DNA from: Aquisalimonas sp.
Lineage (GTDB): Bacteria > Pseudomonadota > Gammaproteobacteria > Nitrococcales > Aquisalimonadaceae
Length of the DNA: 64,000 bases
Direction: 5' to 3'
NCBI GenBank assembly: GCA_007126095.1
Contig: SLBZ01000007.1
Span: 1 to 64,000, forward strand
In this document: piece by piece, positions 35,423 to 44,272 of the stretch
How the letters are laid out: each line of letters opens with the position of its first letter
Numbering within the stretch: position 1 is the first letter of the stretch
Program-made: the position numbers and the translations under genes
The notes under the pieces: generated by a model
Seen by the model: the letters and a program-made list of their open reading frames with translations, nothing else
What the model was told of the DNA's origin: nothing
The model's database searches: none

Positions 35423-36250
35423 CTATTCGGCCGTTGACGTTTGTGGCGCATTCTCGATGATGATCTCGACGCGGCGGTTCTGCTGGCGCCCGGCATCCGT
35501 GTCGTTGGTGGCCACCGGTTGGGCTTCGCCCATGCCGCGGGCGGACAGCCTCTGCCCGTCGATGCCGCGGCGGGTGAGGTAGTCCCGCACGGAGTCTGCG
35601 CGCCGCTGGGACAGCTGCATGTTGGACGCCGCACTACCGACGCTATCGGTATGCCCCTCGATCAGCGCGTCCCGATCCGGATACGCGTTGAGGAACTCCA
35701 CCAGCCGGTTGAGGTTCTCGTACCCGCCGCTCTGTAGGTTCGCGCTGCCGGTGGTGAACAGCACATCCCCCAGCGTCAGGACAATACCACGCTCGGTTTC
35801 TTTCGCCTGGAGGGCGTCGATCTGCCGTTGCAGCTCGGCTTCGCCGCGACGGGCCCGGTCGACCTCCTCGGTGCGACTGGCCAACCTCTCATCATCGCGT
35901 TCCTCTGCAAGACGCTGGCGCTGGTGTTCCGCATAGGCGGTGGCGGCTTTCGCTCGTGCAATCTCCACCTTCTGGTTCGCCATGTACACACGGTGCTCGG
36001 CGAGCCGGTCTTCCGACGAGGGCAGAGGCTCCTCGGCGAGAAGGACAGCCTCTTCGGCCTCCCGGCGTTCGCCCCCGGCCCATTCGGCGAGATTGGGGTC
36101 GTTCTCGAGTTCCTGAAGGTTACTGCGTGCGCCTGCGGCACCGGCCGGGGTTTCCGGTGTTGATGCGCATCCGGCGAGCAGGGTGAAGGAGAGAGCCAGC
36201 GCCGTGATGGCGACGCCGCTCCGGGCTGGGCCGAACTCTCGTTGTTTCAT
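35423..36250 (-). CDS. OmpA-family lipoprotein with DUF4398
   Basis: 275 residues. Lipoprotein signal with lipobox LLAGC (ALALSFTLLAGCASTPE). An N-terminal DUF4398-type helical segment (NDPNLAEWAGGERREAEEAVLLAE and a charged coiled coil) is followed by the OmpA peptidoglycan-binding domain: VLFTTGSANLQSGGYENLNRLVEFLNAYP, IEGHTDSVGSAASNMQLSQRRADSVRDYL and GEAQPVATNDTDAGRQQNRRVEI. It anchors outer membrane to murein. Its ATG overlaps the stop of the upstream DUF4398 lipoprotein gene. Confidence 0.92.
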   Translation of the reverse strand: MKQREFGPARSGVAITALALSFTLLAGCASTPETPAGAAGARSNLQELENDPNLAEWAGGERREAEEAVLLAEEPLPSSEDRLAEHRVYMANQKVEIARAKAATAYAEHQRQRLAEERDDERLASRTEEVDRARRGEAELQRQIDALQAKETERGIVLTLGDVLFTTGSANLQSGGYENLNRLVEFLNAYPDRDALIEGHTDSVGSAASNMQLSQRRADSVRDYLTRRGIDGQRLSARGMGEAQPVATNDTDAGRQQNRRVEIIIENAPQTSTAE

Positions 36251-36663
36251 TGCTGTTCTCCGGTGCGACGCATTTCCTCGGTCAGGGCTTCGGCCCCGCG
36301 CGCCATTTGTCGATTGACCTCTTCGGCTTTCGCGGCTTCCGTTCTTGCCGATGCCAGGTCCGCGGCGACCCGGGCCTCTCGGGCCAGACGCGCCGCTTCA
36401 ACCATATCCTGCTGGCCCTCGGCCCCGCTTATCGCGCGTTCCGCCTGCTCCAGCTTGTGTTTCGCTTCCTCCAGTTCTCTGCCCGCGTACTGCCGTGCCT
36501 CAGACTCTTCGGCACGGTCGATTGCCTCCTTTGCCTCGGTCAGGGAGGCCGTTGGGGGAGAAAGCGGTGTCGAGGCGCAGGCGCTCAGCAGCGCCACAGC
36601 GATCGCTAGTGTCGTTGACAGTAGAGCAACCCGCGTCAGGCGTGCTCCGTATCGGGTTTTCAT
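36247..36663 (-). CDS. DUF4398 lipoprotein
   Basis: 138 residues from ATG 36663 (AAAGG about 10 bases upstream). Lipobox LLSAC after a hydrophobic signal. The mature part is a continuous Ala/Glu-rich helix (LTEAKEAIDRAEESEARQYAGRELEEAKHKLEQAERAI). The family is often paired with OmpA-like lipoproteins, as here, with overlapping stop and start codons. Confidence 0.85.
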   Translation of the reverse strand: MKTRYGARLTRVALLSTTLAIAVALLSACASTPLSPPTASLTEAKEAIDRAEESEARQYAGRELEEAKHKLEQAERAISGAEGQQDMVEAARLAREARVAADLASARTEAAKAEEVNRQMARGAEALTEEMRRTGEQQ

Positions 36664-36757
36664 GGGGGGCATCCTTTCAAGGCTCAGGGGCTGTCGTGCC
36701 GACCCATGGGGTGCGTCGGCCGCAACTCTAAAGCTACGCCTGTCGCTGCAGGGTGTC

Positions 36758-36773
36758 GGTGCGTTCGCGCACC
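36758..36773 (-). terminator. Hairpin downstream of the cation efflux gene
   Basis: GGTGCG-TTCG-CGCACC, a 6-bp stem with a 4-base loop, about 95 bases after the cation-efflux stop and upstream of the DUF4398 gene. Confidence 0.4.
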
Positions 36774-36866
36774 CTGATTACGGCAGGTTCCAATACCAGT
36801 AGGTCAGCGCCACGCGGATGGGCCGAGGCGAGGCACCGAGCCCGGTCCCCCGGTATCGCCCATCGG

Positions 36867-37814
36867 CTAAAGGCCGGCTTTTCCTTTCGGCCAGCCACCG
36901 GGCGGCCAGGGCTGTGCCCACGACGCGTCACCGGTGAATACCACGTCGATGACTGCCTTGGGCGCCACCGAGTGGACGGCTCTGGCCACATCATTGCGTA
37001 CGGCATCCAGCGCCGCCAGGCCTTCCGGTCGGTGGTCGGCGGGAAGGACCACGTGGATCAGCACGTAAAGCGTGCGGCCGGGGTGCACCATGCGGAGGTG
37101 AAGTTCTTCCACCGGCAGGCCGGCCACGGCCCCTTCCACCTGCGCCTGGACGGGCTGGCGTACGGTCTCCGCCGGGGAGCGGTTCAGGAGCTCCATGATG
37201 GCCCGCATGGCGATGCGCACCGGCACGCCGATACAGAGAATGACAATCAGTGTGACCAGCAGCGGGTCAATGAAAGGGGCGAAGCCTGACAGCTCCAGCC
37301 AGTGCAGCAGCGGGATCAGGCAGAAGGCGAACAACACCGCCGCGGAGACGGCGGTATTGACGCCCCAGTTGCCGACATCGGCGGTGACCAGCGGGCTGTC
37401 CAGCTGCTGGTCAAGGCGGTGGAGCGTCAGCGCCGTGGCGCCGCAGACCGTCGTGGCGATGGCCGCATAGGTGATCGCAAGCCCTGCGGCCACGTCCCGC
37501 CCGCCGGTGGCCAGGGCGATCAGCGAGTCGCCCAGGGCCAGCGCTGAAATCCCAAGTATCAGCAGTCCCTTGCCGGCGTTGATCAGCGACTCGAAATAGC
37601 CGTAGCCGAACGGAAACGTGCCGCTGTCCGGCATCTCTGCCAGGCGCGCCACCCGCACCGTGGCCAGGGCGATCACGAAGTAGCTGACGTTGAAAAGGCC
37701 ATCCAGCATGATGGCCTGGGAGCCGGAGAGAAAGGCGATCACGAGCCCGAGTACGCCCAGCGCCAGTGCCATCGCCGCAGATAATCCCAGTGCACCGCGT
37801 TCCGTCTTGATCAT
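36867..37814 (-). CDS. Cation diffusion facilitator family transporter
   Basis: 315 residues from ATG 37814. About six membrane spans: ALGLSAAMALALGVLGLVIAFL, then SQAIMLDGLFNVSYFVIALATV (metal-site region with Asp), a second metal-site region in ADVGNWGVNTAVSAAVLFAFCL, and a cytoplasmic C-terminal domain with VEELHLRMVHPGRTLYVLIHVVLPAD. The usual HxxxD pairs are partly altered (first site MLDGLFN, second ADVGNWG), so ion specificity is uncertain. A palindromic repeat pair lies upstream of the start. Confidence 0.88.
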   Translation of the reverse strand: MIKTERGALGLSAAMALALGVLGLVIAFLSGSQAIMLDGLFNVSYFVIALATVRVARLAEMPDSGTFPFGYGYFESLINAGKGLLILGISALALGDSLIALATGGRDVAAGLAITYAAIATTVCGATALTLHRLDQQLDSPLVTADVGNWGVNTAVSAAVLFAFCLIPLLHWLELSGFAPFIDPLLVTLIVILCIGVPVRIAMRAIMELLNRSPAETVRQPVQAQVEGAVAGLPVEELHLRMVHPGRTLYVLIHVVLPADHRPEGLAALDAVRNDVARAVHSVAPKAVIDVVFTGDASWAQPWPPGGWPKGKAGL

Positions 37815-37860
37815 GGGCGCATGGTACCCCACTGATCGACAGCACGTGGGGTGCTCGAAC

Positions 37861-37919
37861 GTAGGGTAGACCTTCAGGTCTACCGAGTGGGGCGTGGTGG
37901 ATCTGAAGGTCCAGCCTAC
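37861..37919. repeat. Head-to-head pair of GTAGGG palindromic repeat units
   Basis: Unit 1 (37861-37884) has an 8-bp stem GGTAGACC / GGTCTACC: relative to the common GGTGGACC / GGTCCACC both arms changed together. Unit 2 (37896-37919) is in inverted orientation (on the minus strand it begins GTAGGCTGGACCTTCAG). It lies between the divergent cation-efflux and universal-stress genes. Confidence 0.8.
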
Positions 37920-38035
37920 GGGGTGGGGCGTATGCCCGCAGCCGCGCGGCAATGTTCTCGTGCCCCATTGATCGTTCCCAGATGCCTCCTTGTGGCAAAT
38001 ACTTGGGTATGCCCGTTGTCGAGGAGGGTTCGGTC

Positions 38036-38989
38036 ATGGCTAACGCAATCGGAACGATTCTGGTGCCCGTGGATGGCTCGGAGCATGCCAGTGCCGCGGC
38101 GCGTTATGGTGAGCGGCTGGCGCTGGCCATCGGAGCGCGCATGGAGTTGCTGCACGTCTTTGAGGATACGCCAGGGATGCTCATGCAGCGGATGGGGTAC
38201 ACGGGCGGTCAGGCCGTGGCCGACCGTGTTTCCATCGAAGCGTTTGATCGTATGCGGGAGGAGAGTGCCCGGCTCGCCTTTCAGCAGACGCGTGTCGCCC
38301 TGCAAGGCGGTGTAGAGGTCATCGATCGTGTTCTCAGTGGTGATCCCGCCGATGCGGTGGCCCATTACGCCCATGGTGTGGATGCCCCGGTCATCGTCAT
38401 GGGCCGCCGCGGGGTCGGGGAGATATGGGAGTTGCTGGTGGGCAGCGTTACGGAGGGTGTCATCCACCGGACGGAGTACCCGGTGACGGTGGTGACGTAT
38501 GGCGCGGAACAGCAGGCGGACGCAGGCGGTGGCTCCGTGCTGGTGGTGCCGGTGGACGACTCGGAGCAGTCCCTGGTCGCGGCCAGGCACGCCAATACCG
38601 TCGCCAAAGCGACCGGTGCCTCAGTCCATCTCTTGCACGTCTTTCCCGGGTCACCGCAGGAGATCTATGCTGGCAGCGGCGAACGTGCGGGTGAGCTACA
38701 GGAGGCGGATGCGTTCTCTGATGAGCGCTTCAAGGAAGTCGCCCGCACTAGCGCCGACAAGGCGTTTGCCCGGGCGCGGGCGCAGTTCGATGTGGATGCC
38801 GTTGCGCTTGAAGAGGTCAGGCGCCCCGGGAAGCCGGCCCAGGTGATCATCAGCTACGCCCGGGCGACCCCCGGCGCGGAGGTGATCATGGCTCGCCATG
38901 GCCACGGTCGCATTCGGGAGTTTCTGCTGGGGAGCATCAGCCAGCGCGTGCTGCATGCGGCGCATTGTCCGGTGACGGTGGTCCACTGA
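38036..38989 (+). CDS. Tandem universal stress protein (two UspA domains)
   Basis: 317 residues from ATG 38036 (GAGGAGGG upstream). Domain 1 starts IGTILVPVDGSEHASAAARYG and has the ATP-loop pattern GRRGVGEIWELLVGSVTE. Domain 2 starts VLVVPVDDSEQSLVAARHA and has RHGHGRIREFLLGSISQRVLH. Both end in the PVTVV strand. ATP-binding UspA type. A methyltransferase gene follows closely. Confidence 0.93.
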   Translation: MANAIGTILVPVDGSEHASAAARYGERLALAIGARMELLHVFEDTPGMLMQRMGYTGGQAVADRVSIEAFDRMREESARLAFQQTRVALQGGVEVIDRVLSGDPADAVAHYAHGVDAPVIVMGRRGVGEIWELLVGSVTEGVIHRTEYPVTVVTYGAEQQADAGGGSVLVVPVDDSEQSLVAARHANTVAKATGASVHLLHVFPGSPQEIYAGSGERAGELQEADAFSDERFKEVARTSADKAFARARAQFDVDAVALEEVRRPGKPAQVIISYARATPGAEVIMARHGHGRIREFLLGSISQRVLHAAHCPVTVVH

Positions 38990-39008
38990 GCCTTCAAGGG
39001 AGTCGGTT

Positions 39009-39623
39009 ATTCGAAGCCTCATCTACGACACGTTGATCCTCAGACTCACCGCCCGGTGGTATGCGGCGGTGCTGGAGCGCCTGCCCGACGATGCCGCGCT
39101 GCTGGATGTGGGCATCGGCACGGCGGGTGCGTTACGGGCAAACGCAGAGCTGGTGCGGCGGAAGCGCCTGCACGTGACCGGCATCGACATCGACGCCGAC
39201 TACATCGCGCGGGCGCAGCGAACGCTGCAGCGCTCGGGCCTGCAGGACCGGGTCGAAGCGCGTCTGGAGTCCGTCTACGATCACCGGGGCGGCCCGTACG
39301 ACGCGGTTTATTTCTCCGCGAGCTTCATGCTCCTGCCGGAGCCCGAACGGGCGCTGCGCCACTGCTGCACGCTGCTGAAACCGGGAGGCCGCATCTATTT
39401 CACCCAGACCATCCAGCAGACGCCCTCCCGCGCCATGGAAACCCTGAAACCGCTGTTGAAGCGCTTCACCAGTATCGACTTCGGTCGGGTGACCTACGAA
39501 GGCGCCTTCAAGGCGCAGATCCGTGACGCCGGGCTGGATCTGGAGGCCTTTGCGACCCTGGCGCGGCACGGCAGTCGGGCATCGTGTCTTGCCGTGGCCG
39601 TGCCACGGGCGCGTTCTGGCTGA
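39009..39623 (+). CDS. Class I SAM-dependent methyltransferase, possibly with ATT start
   Basis: Motif I LLDVGIGTAGALRANAELV, motif II VTGIDIDADYI, motif IV YDAVYFSASFMLLPEPERAL and LLKPGGRIYFTQTI. The only conventional start is TTG 39033, which has no ribosome-binding site and would clip the N-terminus. The frame continues upstream as IRSLIYDTLILRLTARWY and an ATT at 39009 lies 7-9 bases after GGGAG; no ATG, GTG or TTG occurs between that and the stop at 38973. Start therefore uncertain. About 204 residues; substrate unknown. Confidence 0.75.
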   Translation: MRSLIYDTLILRLTARWYAAVLERLPDDAALLDVGIGTAGALRANAELVRRKRLHVTGIDIDADYIARAQRTLQRSGLQDRVEARLESVYDHRGGPYDAVYFSASFMLLPEPERALRHCCTLLKPGGRIYFTQTIQQTPSRAMETLKPLLKRFTSIDFGRVTYEGAFKAQIRDAGLDLEAFATLARHGSRASCLAVAVPRARSG

Positions 39624-39632
39624 TTGCCGGGC

Positions 39633-40781
39633 TCAGCAAAGGCGAACCGGCAGGGTTGCGTACCCACTGCCCGGATAGCGGGCCAGGCCGGGCGGGTCGT
39701 CCTGCTGCAGATCGATGTTCTCGCTGTGGGCCAGCAGCTCCTCTATGACCACGCGCATCTCCAGCCGCGCGAGCGGTGCGCCGGGGCAGACGTGAATGCC
39801 GGCGCCCCAGACGAGGTTCGCGGACTGGTCCCGGTCAATGCGGAACTGCTCCGCGTCCTCGAAGGCGTCGGGGTCGCGGTTCGCCGCCACCCAGTTGAGT
39901 GTCAGTGTGTCACCCGCCTCAATGCCCCGGCCGTGGAGATCTACACCGGACGTGGCCCGGCGCCGGTTGGTCACCAGCGGGCAGTGCAGGCGCAGCAGCT
40001 CTTCGTTCGCGTCCTCGATGCGTGCGGGATTGTCCCGCAGCAGGGCCTGCAGACCGCGATCGGTGGCGACCCCGTGCACGAGAATGCCCAGCGCCGCCGC
40101 CAGCGTGCCCACTTCCCCCATGGTCCAGTTGCGGAGAATGGATGCGATTTCCTCGTCGGTTAACGGCTTGCCATCCACCCGCTCGGCCATGAGCCGGCTG
40201 GTGACGTCCGGGCCGTCGGAGGCCTGGCGGCGCTGCTCGATCATGGCGAAGACGTAGGCCCGGAACTCGTCGGCGATCTCCGCGAGTGCGTCACGGTCCT
40301 GCGCACCCGTGGCTTCCAGGTTCCGCTGCGTCCACTGCCGTAACGGCTCATGGAACGGCTCCGGCCACCCCAGGAATGCGCACTGGACCCGGACCGCGAA
40401 AGGCTGCGCGAATGCCTGCATGAAATCAGCGGCGCCCCGGGAGCGCAGCTGCCCGGCGAGATCGCGGGCAATGGCGCGGCAGGTGGGCTCGAATGCCGCC
40501 ATGGCGGCCGCGTCGAAGTAGGGTTCGATGATGCGCCGGTAGGCCGTGTGCTCGGGCGGGTCCATGCCGTTCGGCACGGAGAGGTGCTGCGACACCTGAT
40601 TACTGAACGTCTCGTGGTCGCGCAGGACGCGGTGAATGTCGCGATTGCGGAACAGCGTCCAGCCCATCTTCTTGCTGTGGGCAACCGGGCACCGTTCACG
40701 CATGCCGTCATAGGCGGCGCGCTGATCGCGCTGGACGGCGTCGGATTCAGGTGACCAGTCGGCGTTCGGGGAGTGGGTCAT
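39633..40781 (-). CDS. Cytochrome P450
   Basis: 382 residues, soluble bacterial type. Haem-binding motif WGAGIHVCPGAPLARLEMR with the axial Cys; ExxR in NEELLRL; VAANRDPDAFEDAEQFRIDR before the haem loop. The I-helix reads ILRNWTMGEVGTLAAALG, in which the acid before the conserved Thr is missing. N-terminal region SVPNGMDPPEHTAYRRIIEPYF is typical. No ferredoxin or reductase partner gene nearby. Substrate unknown. Divergent from the flavohemoglobin gene. Confidence 0.93.
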   Translation of the reverse strand: MTHSPNADWSPESDAVQRDQRAAYDGMRERCPVAHSKKMGWTLFRNRDIHRVLRDHETFSNQVSQHLSVPNGMDPPEHTAYRRIIEPYFDAAAMAAFEPTCRAIARDLAGQLRSRGAADFMQAFAQPFAVRVQCAFLGWPEPFHEPLRQWTQRNLEATGAQDRDALAEIADEFRAYVFAMIEQRRQASDGPDVTSRLMAERVDGKPLTDEEIASILRNWTMGEVGTLAAALGILVHGVATDRGLQALLRDNPARIEDANEELLRLHCPLVTNRRRATSGVDLHGRGIEAGDTLTLNWVAANRDPDAFEDAEQFRIDRDQSANLVWGAGIHVCPGAPLARLEMRVVIEELLAHSENIDLQQDDPPGLARYPGSGYATLPVRLC

Positions 40782-40875
40782 GGAGACCTCCGAGCGGCAG
40801 GATGTCCGCAGAGGCTACTCGGCGACCGACTGGGCGGCCTTGATGAAGATCAACACCGCGCCCGTGCCAGCCCGC

Positions 40876-40899
40876 GTAGGGTGGACCTTCAGGTCCACC
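40876..40899. repeat. GTAGGG palindromic repeat unit
   Basis: A 24-base unit with a perfect 20-base hairpin GGTGGACCTTCAGGTCCACC at 40880-40899, preceded by GTAG. It lies in the intergenic region between the divergent P450 and flavohemoglobin genes, just upstream of the FNR-type box. Confidence 0.85.
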
Positions 40900-40914
40900 A
40901 ACCCCGCCTTTCCC

Positions 40915-40928
40915 TTGACATCGATCAA
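40915..40928 (+). promoter_or_regulatory. FNR/DNR-type binding site upstream of flavohemoglobin
   Basis: TTGACATCGATCAA, matching the FNR/ANR/DNR consensus TTGAT-N4-ATCAA at 9 of 10 fixed positions, 67 bases before the flavohemoglobin start codon. An AT-rich tract (40941-40975) follows and probably contains the -10 region. This predicts control by oxygen limitation or nitric oxide. Confidence 0.6.
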
Positions 40929-40995
40929 GACGAAACCACCCATCATAAATATAGAGTTTGATATACATGTTTAGTCACGGAGTGAGGCAGGAACG

Positions 40996-42174
40996 ATGTT
41001 GACCGACGCGCAAGAAGCGATCATCGAGCAGACGGCGCCCGTGGTCGCCGAGCATCTGGAGGCGATCACGCAACGGTTCTATCCGCTGATGTTCCAGCGG
41101 TACCCGGACGTCATGGCGTTCTTCAACCAGAAGCACCAGGGCAGCGGTGACCAGCCGCGGGCGCTGGCGCAGGCCGTGCTGGCCTACGTGCAGCTCCGCA
41201 AGACGCCGGGCGCGGCCGACGGTGCGCTCTCGACCGCCGTGCACAAGCATGTCTCCCTGGGCATCCAGCCGGAGCATTATCCGATTGTCGGCGAATGCCT
41301 GCTCGAGGCGGTGGCGCAGGAGCTGGGAGATGCCGTCACGCCCGAGGTGGTGGATGCCTGGGGCGCCCTTTACCAGGAGCTTGCCGATCTGCTGATAGCG
41401 GTGGAGGAGCAGTACTACAGCGCGTTTGCCAGTCGGCCCGGCGGGTGGCGTGGGCTGCGGCGTTTCCGCGTGGCCCATCGGCGGCGGGAGAGCCGGGTGA
41501 TCACATCGTTCGAACTGGAACCGGAAGACGGCCGTCCCGTCGCGGATTTCGAGCCGGGGCAGTACGTGGGAATGCGACTGGTCATCGACGGCGAGCCGGT
41601 CTACCGCCACTTCAGCCTGTCCGCGCCACCCAACGGCCGCAGCTACCGGGTGTCCATCAAGCGTGAGCCGGACGGCTACGTCAGCCGCCACTGGCACGAA
41701 TCCATGGACGTGGGCGACACCGTGGACCTGCTGCCGCCGGCCGGCGAGTTGACGCTGGTGCCCGGGAACGACCCAGTGGTGCTGGTCAGTGGTGGTGTCG
41801 GTCAGACGCCGCTTCTGCCCATTGCGCACCGCGCCCTGGAGCACGGGCGCGAGGTGGTTTACATCCACGCCGCGCTGAGCCCGGACCATCACGCCCTGGC
41901 CGACGATGTGCAGGCCCTGTGCGCCAGGCATCCGGACCGGATGCGCGCCGTCACCGTTTACGAGGAGGCGGCAGACGACGCCGGTGCGGACCATATCGGG
42001 CGCGTCGACCGCTCTCTGCTGGCCCGGTACGCGCCCGATCTCGAGGCACAGTACTATTTCGTCGGCCCCGGTGGCTTCATGACCGCCGTGAACGAGGGTC
42101 TGGCCGCCCTGGGCGTGCCCTCGGAGCGGCGTCACTACGAGCGCTTCGGCCCGTCACGCCCCCTGGCCGGCTAA
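40996..42174 (+). CDS. hmp: Flavohemoglobin / nitric oxide dioxygenase
   Basis: Converts NO to nitrate using O2 and NAD(P)H. 392 residues. The globin domain (about 1-135) has AITQRFYPLMFQRYPDVMAFFNQ and the proximal haem His in AVHKHVSLGIQPEHYPIVGECLL. The FAD domain follows with FEPGQYVGMRL and RHFSLSAPP, then the NAD domain with LVSGGVGQTPLLPIAHRALE and YYFVGPGGFM. Full length. The upstream FNR/DNR-type box fits NO-responsive expression. Confidence 0.95.
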   Translation: MLTDAQEAIIEQTAPVVAEHLEAITQRFYPLMFQRYPDVMAFFNQKHQGSGDQPRALAQAVLAYVQLRKTPGAADGALSTAVHKHVSLGIQPEHYPIVGECLLEAVAQELGDAVTPEVVDAWGALYQELADLLIAVEEQYYSAFASRPGGWRGLRRFRVAHRRRESRVITSFELEPEDGRPVADFEPGQYVGMRLVIDGEPVYRHFSLSAPPNGRSYRVSIKREPDGYVSRHWHESMDVGDTVDLLPPAGELTLVPGNDPVVLVSGGVGQTPLLPIAHRALEHGREVVYIHAALSPDHHALADDVQALCARHPDRMRAVTVYEEAADDAGADHIGRVDRSLLARYAPDLEAQYYFVGPGGFMTAVNEGLAALGVPSERRHYERFGPSRPLAG

Positions 42175-42199
42175 GGGGATTTGCGCCGTGCCCGACCGG

Positions 42200-42213
42200 C
42201 CCGCGTGCGCGGG
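42200..42213 (+). terminator. Possible hairpin after flavohemoglobin
   Basis: CCCGC-GTGC-GCGGG region about 25 bases after the hmp stop, in the 170-base spacer before the DUF2141 operon. A short stem without a T-run; weak. Confidence 0.3.
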
Positions 42214-42344
42214 ATGACCCGTTCATCCTGCGCACGTGCGGCCCATCGCTGCCTGCCGCATCCCGTCGCATAACCCGCGCCTCCGCACCATCACCCCCGC
42301 GAGACTGGCATCACCAACACAGCCAGCCCCTTGCGGAGGACGCC

Positions 42345-42776
42345 ATGACCATCACAACACGCACCACCATCGGTTTGATTCTGGGCCTGGGACTCACCGC
42401 TGCCCACGCCACCGACCTGCGAGTCACCGTCGAGAACGTCGAGCCGGATACCGGGCACCTGATGGTGGCCCTCTACGATGACGAGGCGGCTTTCGACGCG
42501 CGCGACGGAGCCGTGGAGGAGATCCGCAAGTCCGTGGATGGCGAGTGCGTCGTGCTTACCTTCACCGGCGTGAGCGCCGGCGACTACGCCATTGCGGCCT
42601 TCCAGGATCTGGATGGAGACGGTGAACTGAACACCAACCTCGTGGGCATGCCCCGTGAGCCCTGGGGCTTCAGCCGGGACGCCTCGGGCGGGATGGGGCC
42701 GCCGGATTTCGGCGACGCCGCATTCACGGTGGACGGCGATGCCGTGGACATGTCCATTCGTCTCAACCGGCCGTGA
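42345..42776 (+). CDS. Exported DUF2141 protein
   Basis: 143 residues from ATG 42345 (GGAGGA upstream). Signal peptide MTITTRTTIGLILGLGLTAAHA. DUF2141 features: LRVTVENVEPDTGHLMVALYDDEAAFD, VLTFTGVSAGDYAIAAFQDLDGDGELNTNLVGMPREPWGFSRDA. The DLDGDGELN segment looks like a calcium-binding loop. It is the first gene of a five-gene co-directional run; the carotenoid oxygenase gene starts 13 bases downstream. Confidence 0.87.
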   Translation: MTITTRTTIGLILGLGLTAAHATDLRVTVENVEPDTGHLMVALYDDEAAFDARDGAVEEIRKSVDGECVVLTFTGVSAGDYAIAAFQDLDGDGELNTNLVGMPREPWGFSRDASGGMGPPDFGDAAFTVDGDAVDMSIRLNRP

Positions 42777-42789
42777 TGAGGAGGTCATC

Positions 42790-44270
42790 ATGAATCGCAG
42801 GGATTTCATGCGTTTGATGGGCTTGAGCGGCGCCGGGCTGGTTCTGCCCGGCTCAGTGACCCACGCCCTCGCCGGTGAGGCGGCGATGCCGGACTGGCAC
42901 CTGGGGTTTCAGAACCCACGTGCCGAGGAGCTGCACACGCCGTCACTCAAGCTGGACGGCAGGTTGCCGAAGGCCCTGACAGGCACGTTCTACCGCAACG
43001 GGCCCGCACGGCACGCGTTGGGTGACCGACGCTACAGCCATTGGTTCGACGGGGACGGCATGGTTCACGCATACCGCCTTGGGGATGGCCGCATCAGCCA
43101 CCACGCGCGCTTCGTGGAGACGCCCAAGTACATCGCCGAGACCCGTGCCGGGGCGTTCCGCCGCCCGGCCTTCGGCACAGTGTTTCCGGATGCGGAGCGT
43201 GCAGCCAGCCCCGATGCCATCAATGTGGCCAATACCAACATTCTGCCCTTTGACGATCGGTTGCTGGCCCTGTGGGAGGGAGGTTCGGCCTGGGAGGTGG
43301 ACCCGGAAACTCTGGCCACCGGCGACCGGGTGACCTGGAGTGATGACCTGGCGGGCGCGCCGTTCTCCGCCCATCCAGCAGTGGACACCGACGGCACCCT
43401 GTGGAACTTCGGTGTGGTCCCCGGCGACGGCGCGCTGGTGCTCTACGAAATTGCGCCGTCCGGGAAGCTGCGCCGGGCCGACGTGGTGGCGCTGGACGCC
43501 TCGCCCATGGTGCACGACTTCGCCATTACCCGCCGGCACCTGGTGTTCCTGCTGCCGCCGTTCCGGCTCGACCCGGAGCGTTTCGGCAGCGGCAAGAGTT
43601 TCGTGGATAGCCACCGCTGGTATGGCGACGACGCCATGCAGGTGCTGGTGATCGACAAGAGGACTGGGGGCGCCGGCGCTGGTTCGATCTGCCCGCCGGC
43701 ATGCACTTTCACGTCGGTAACGCCTGGGAGGACGGCAGCGGCGTCATCCGCTTCGACTACACCCGTTACGACAACGCCGACTTCGTCACCAGGGCCGCCC
43801 GCGGCCTCATGCGCGGCGAGGATATTCCCCATGCCGGTGGCCACACCGCGCTGGTGCGCCTGGATACGCGCAACGGCCGGATCGATCAGCAGATCATGAC
43901 CGAGGAGACCGAGTTCCCGCGTGTGGATCCGCGCCGCACCGGCGAGCGTTACCGCCAGCTCTATACGACAGTGCGCACCGAAACGGCGGGCCATCCGCTC
44001 TCCAATGGTGTGATGCGGCGTGACATGGAGAGCGGTGTGACCGAGCACTACGACTTCGGCGCCAGCGTGATCACCGAGGAGCACGTGTTTGTGCCGGGTG
44101 AGGGTGGCGAGGGAGACGGCTGGTTGATCGGCACGGCGCTGGATCTGGAACAGCAGGTCTCGCTGCTGTCGGTGTTCCGGGCCGGGGCCCTGGCAGAGGG
44201 GCCGGTGGGGCAGGCCCGACTGCCGTACCCGGTGCCGCTGGGCTTTCACGGAAACTGGAAGGGAGCGTGA
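42790..44270 (+). pseudogene. Carotenoid oxygenase (RPE65/CCD family), frameshifted
   Basis: Exported iron oxygenase that would cleave carotenoids or related alkenes. Twin-arginine signal MNRRDFMRLMGLSGAGLVLPG. The first frame runs to about 43660, then one base is missing: after GTG ATC GAC AAG only AG precedes GAC TGG GGG, and the rest continues in another frame to 44270. The four iron-binding His are split between frames: FSAHPAVD and VHDFAIT before, FHVGNAWED and GFHGNWKG after. Both halves are well preserved, so this is a recent mutation, programmed shift or sequencing error. Confidence 0.85.
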
Positions 44271-44272
44271 CG

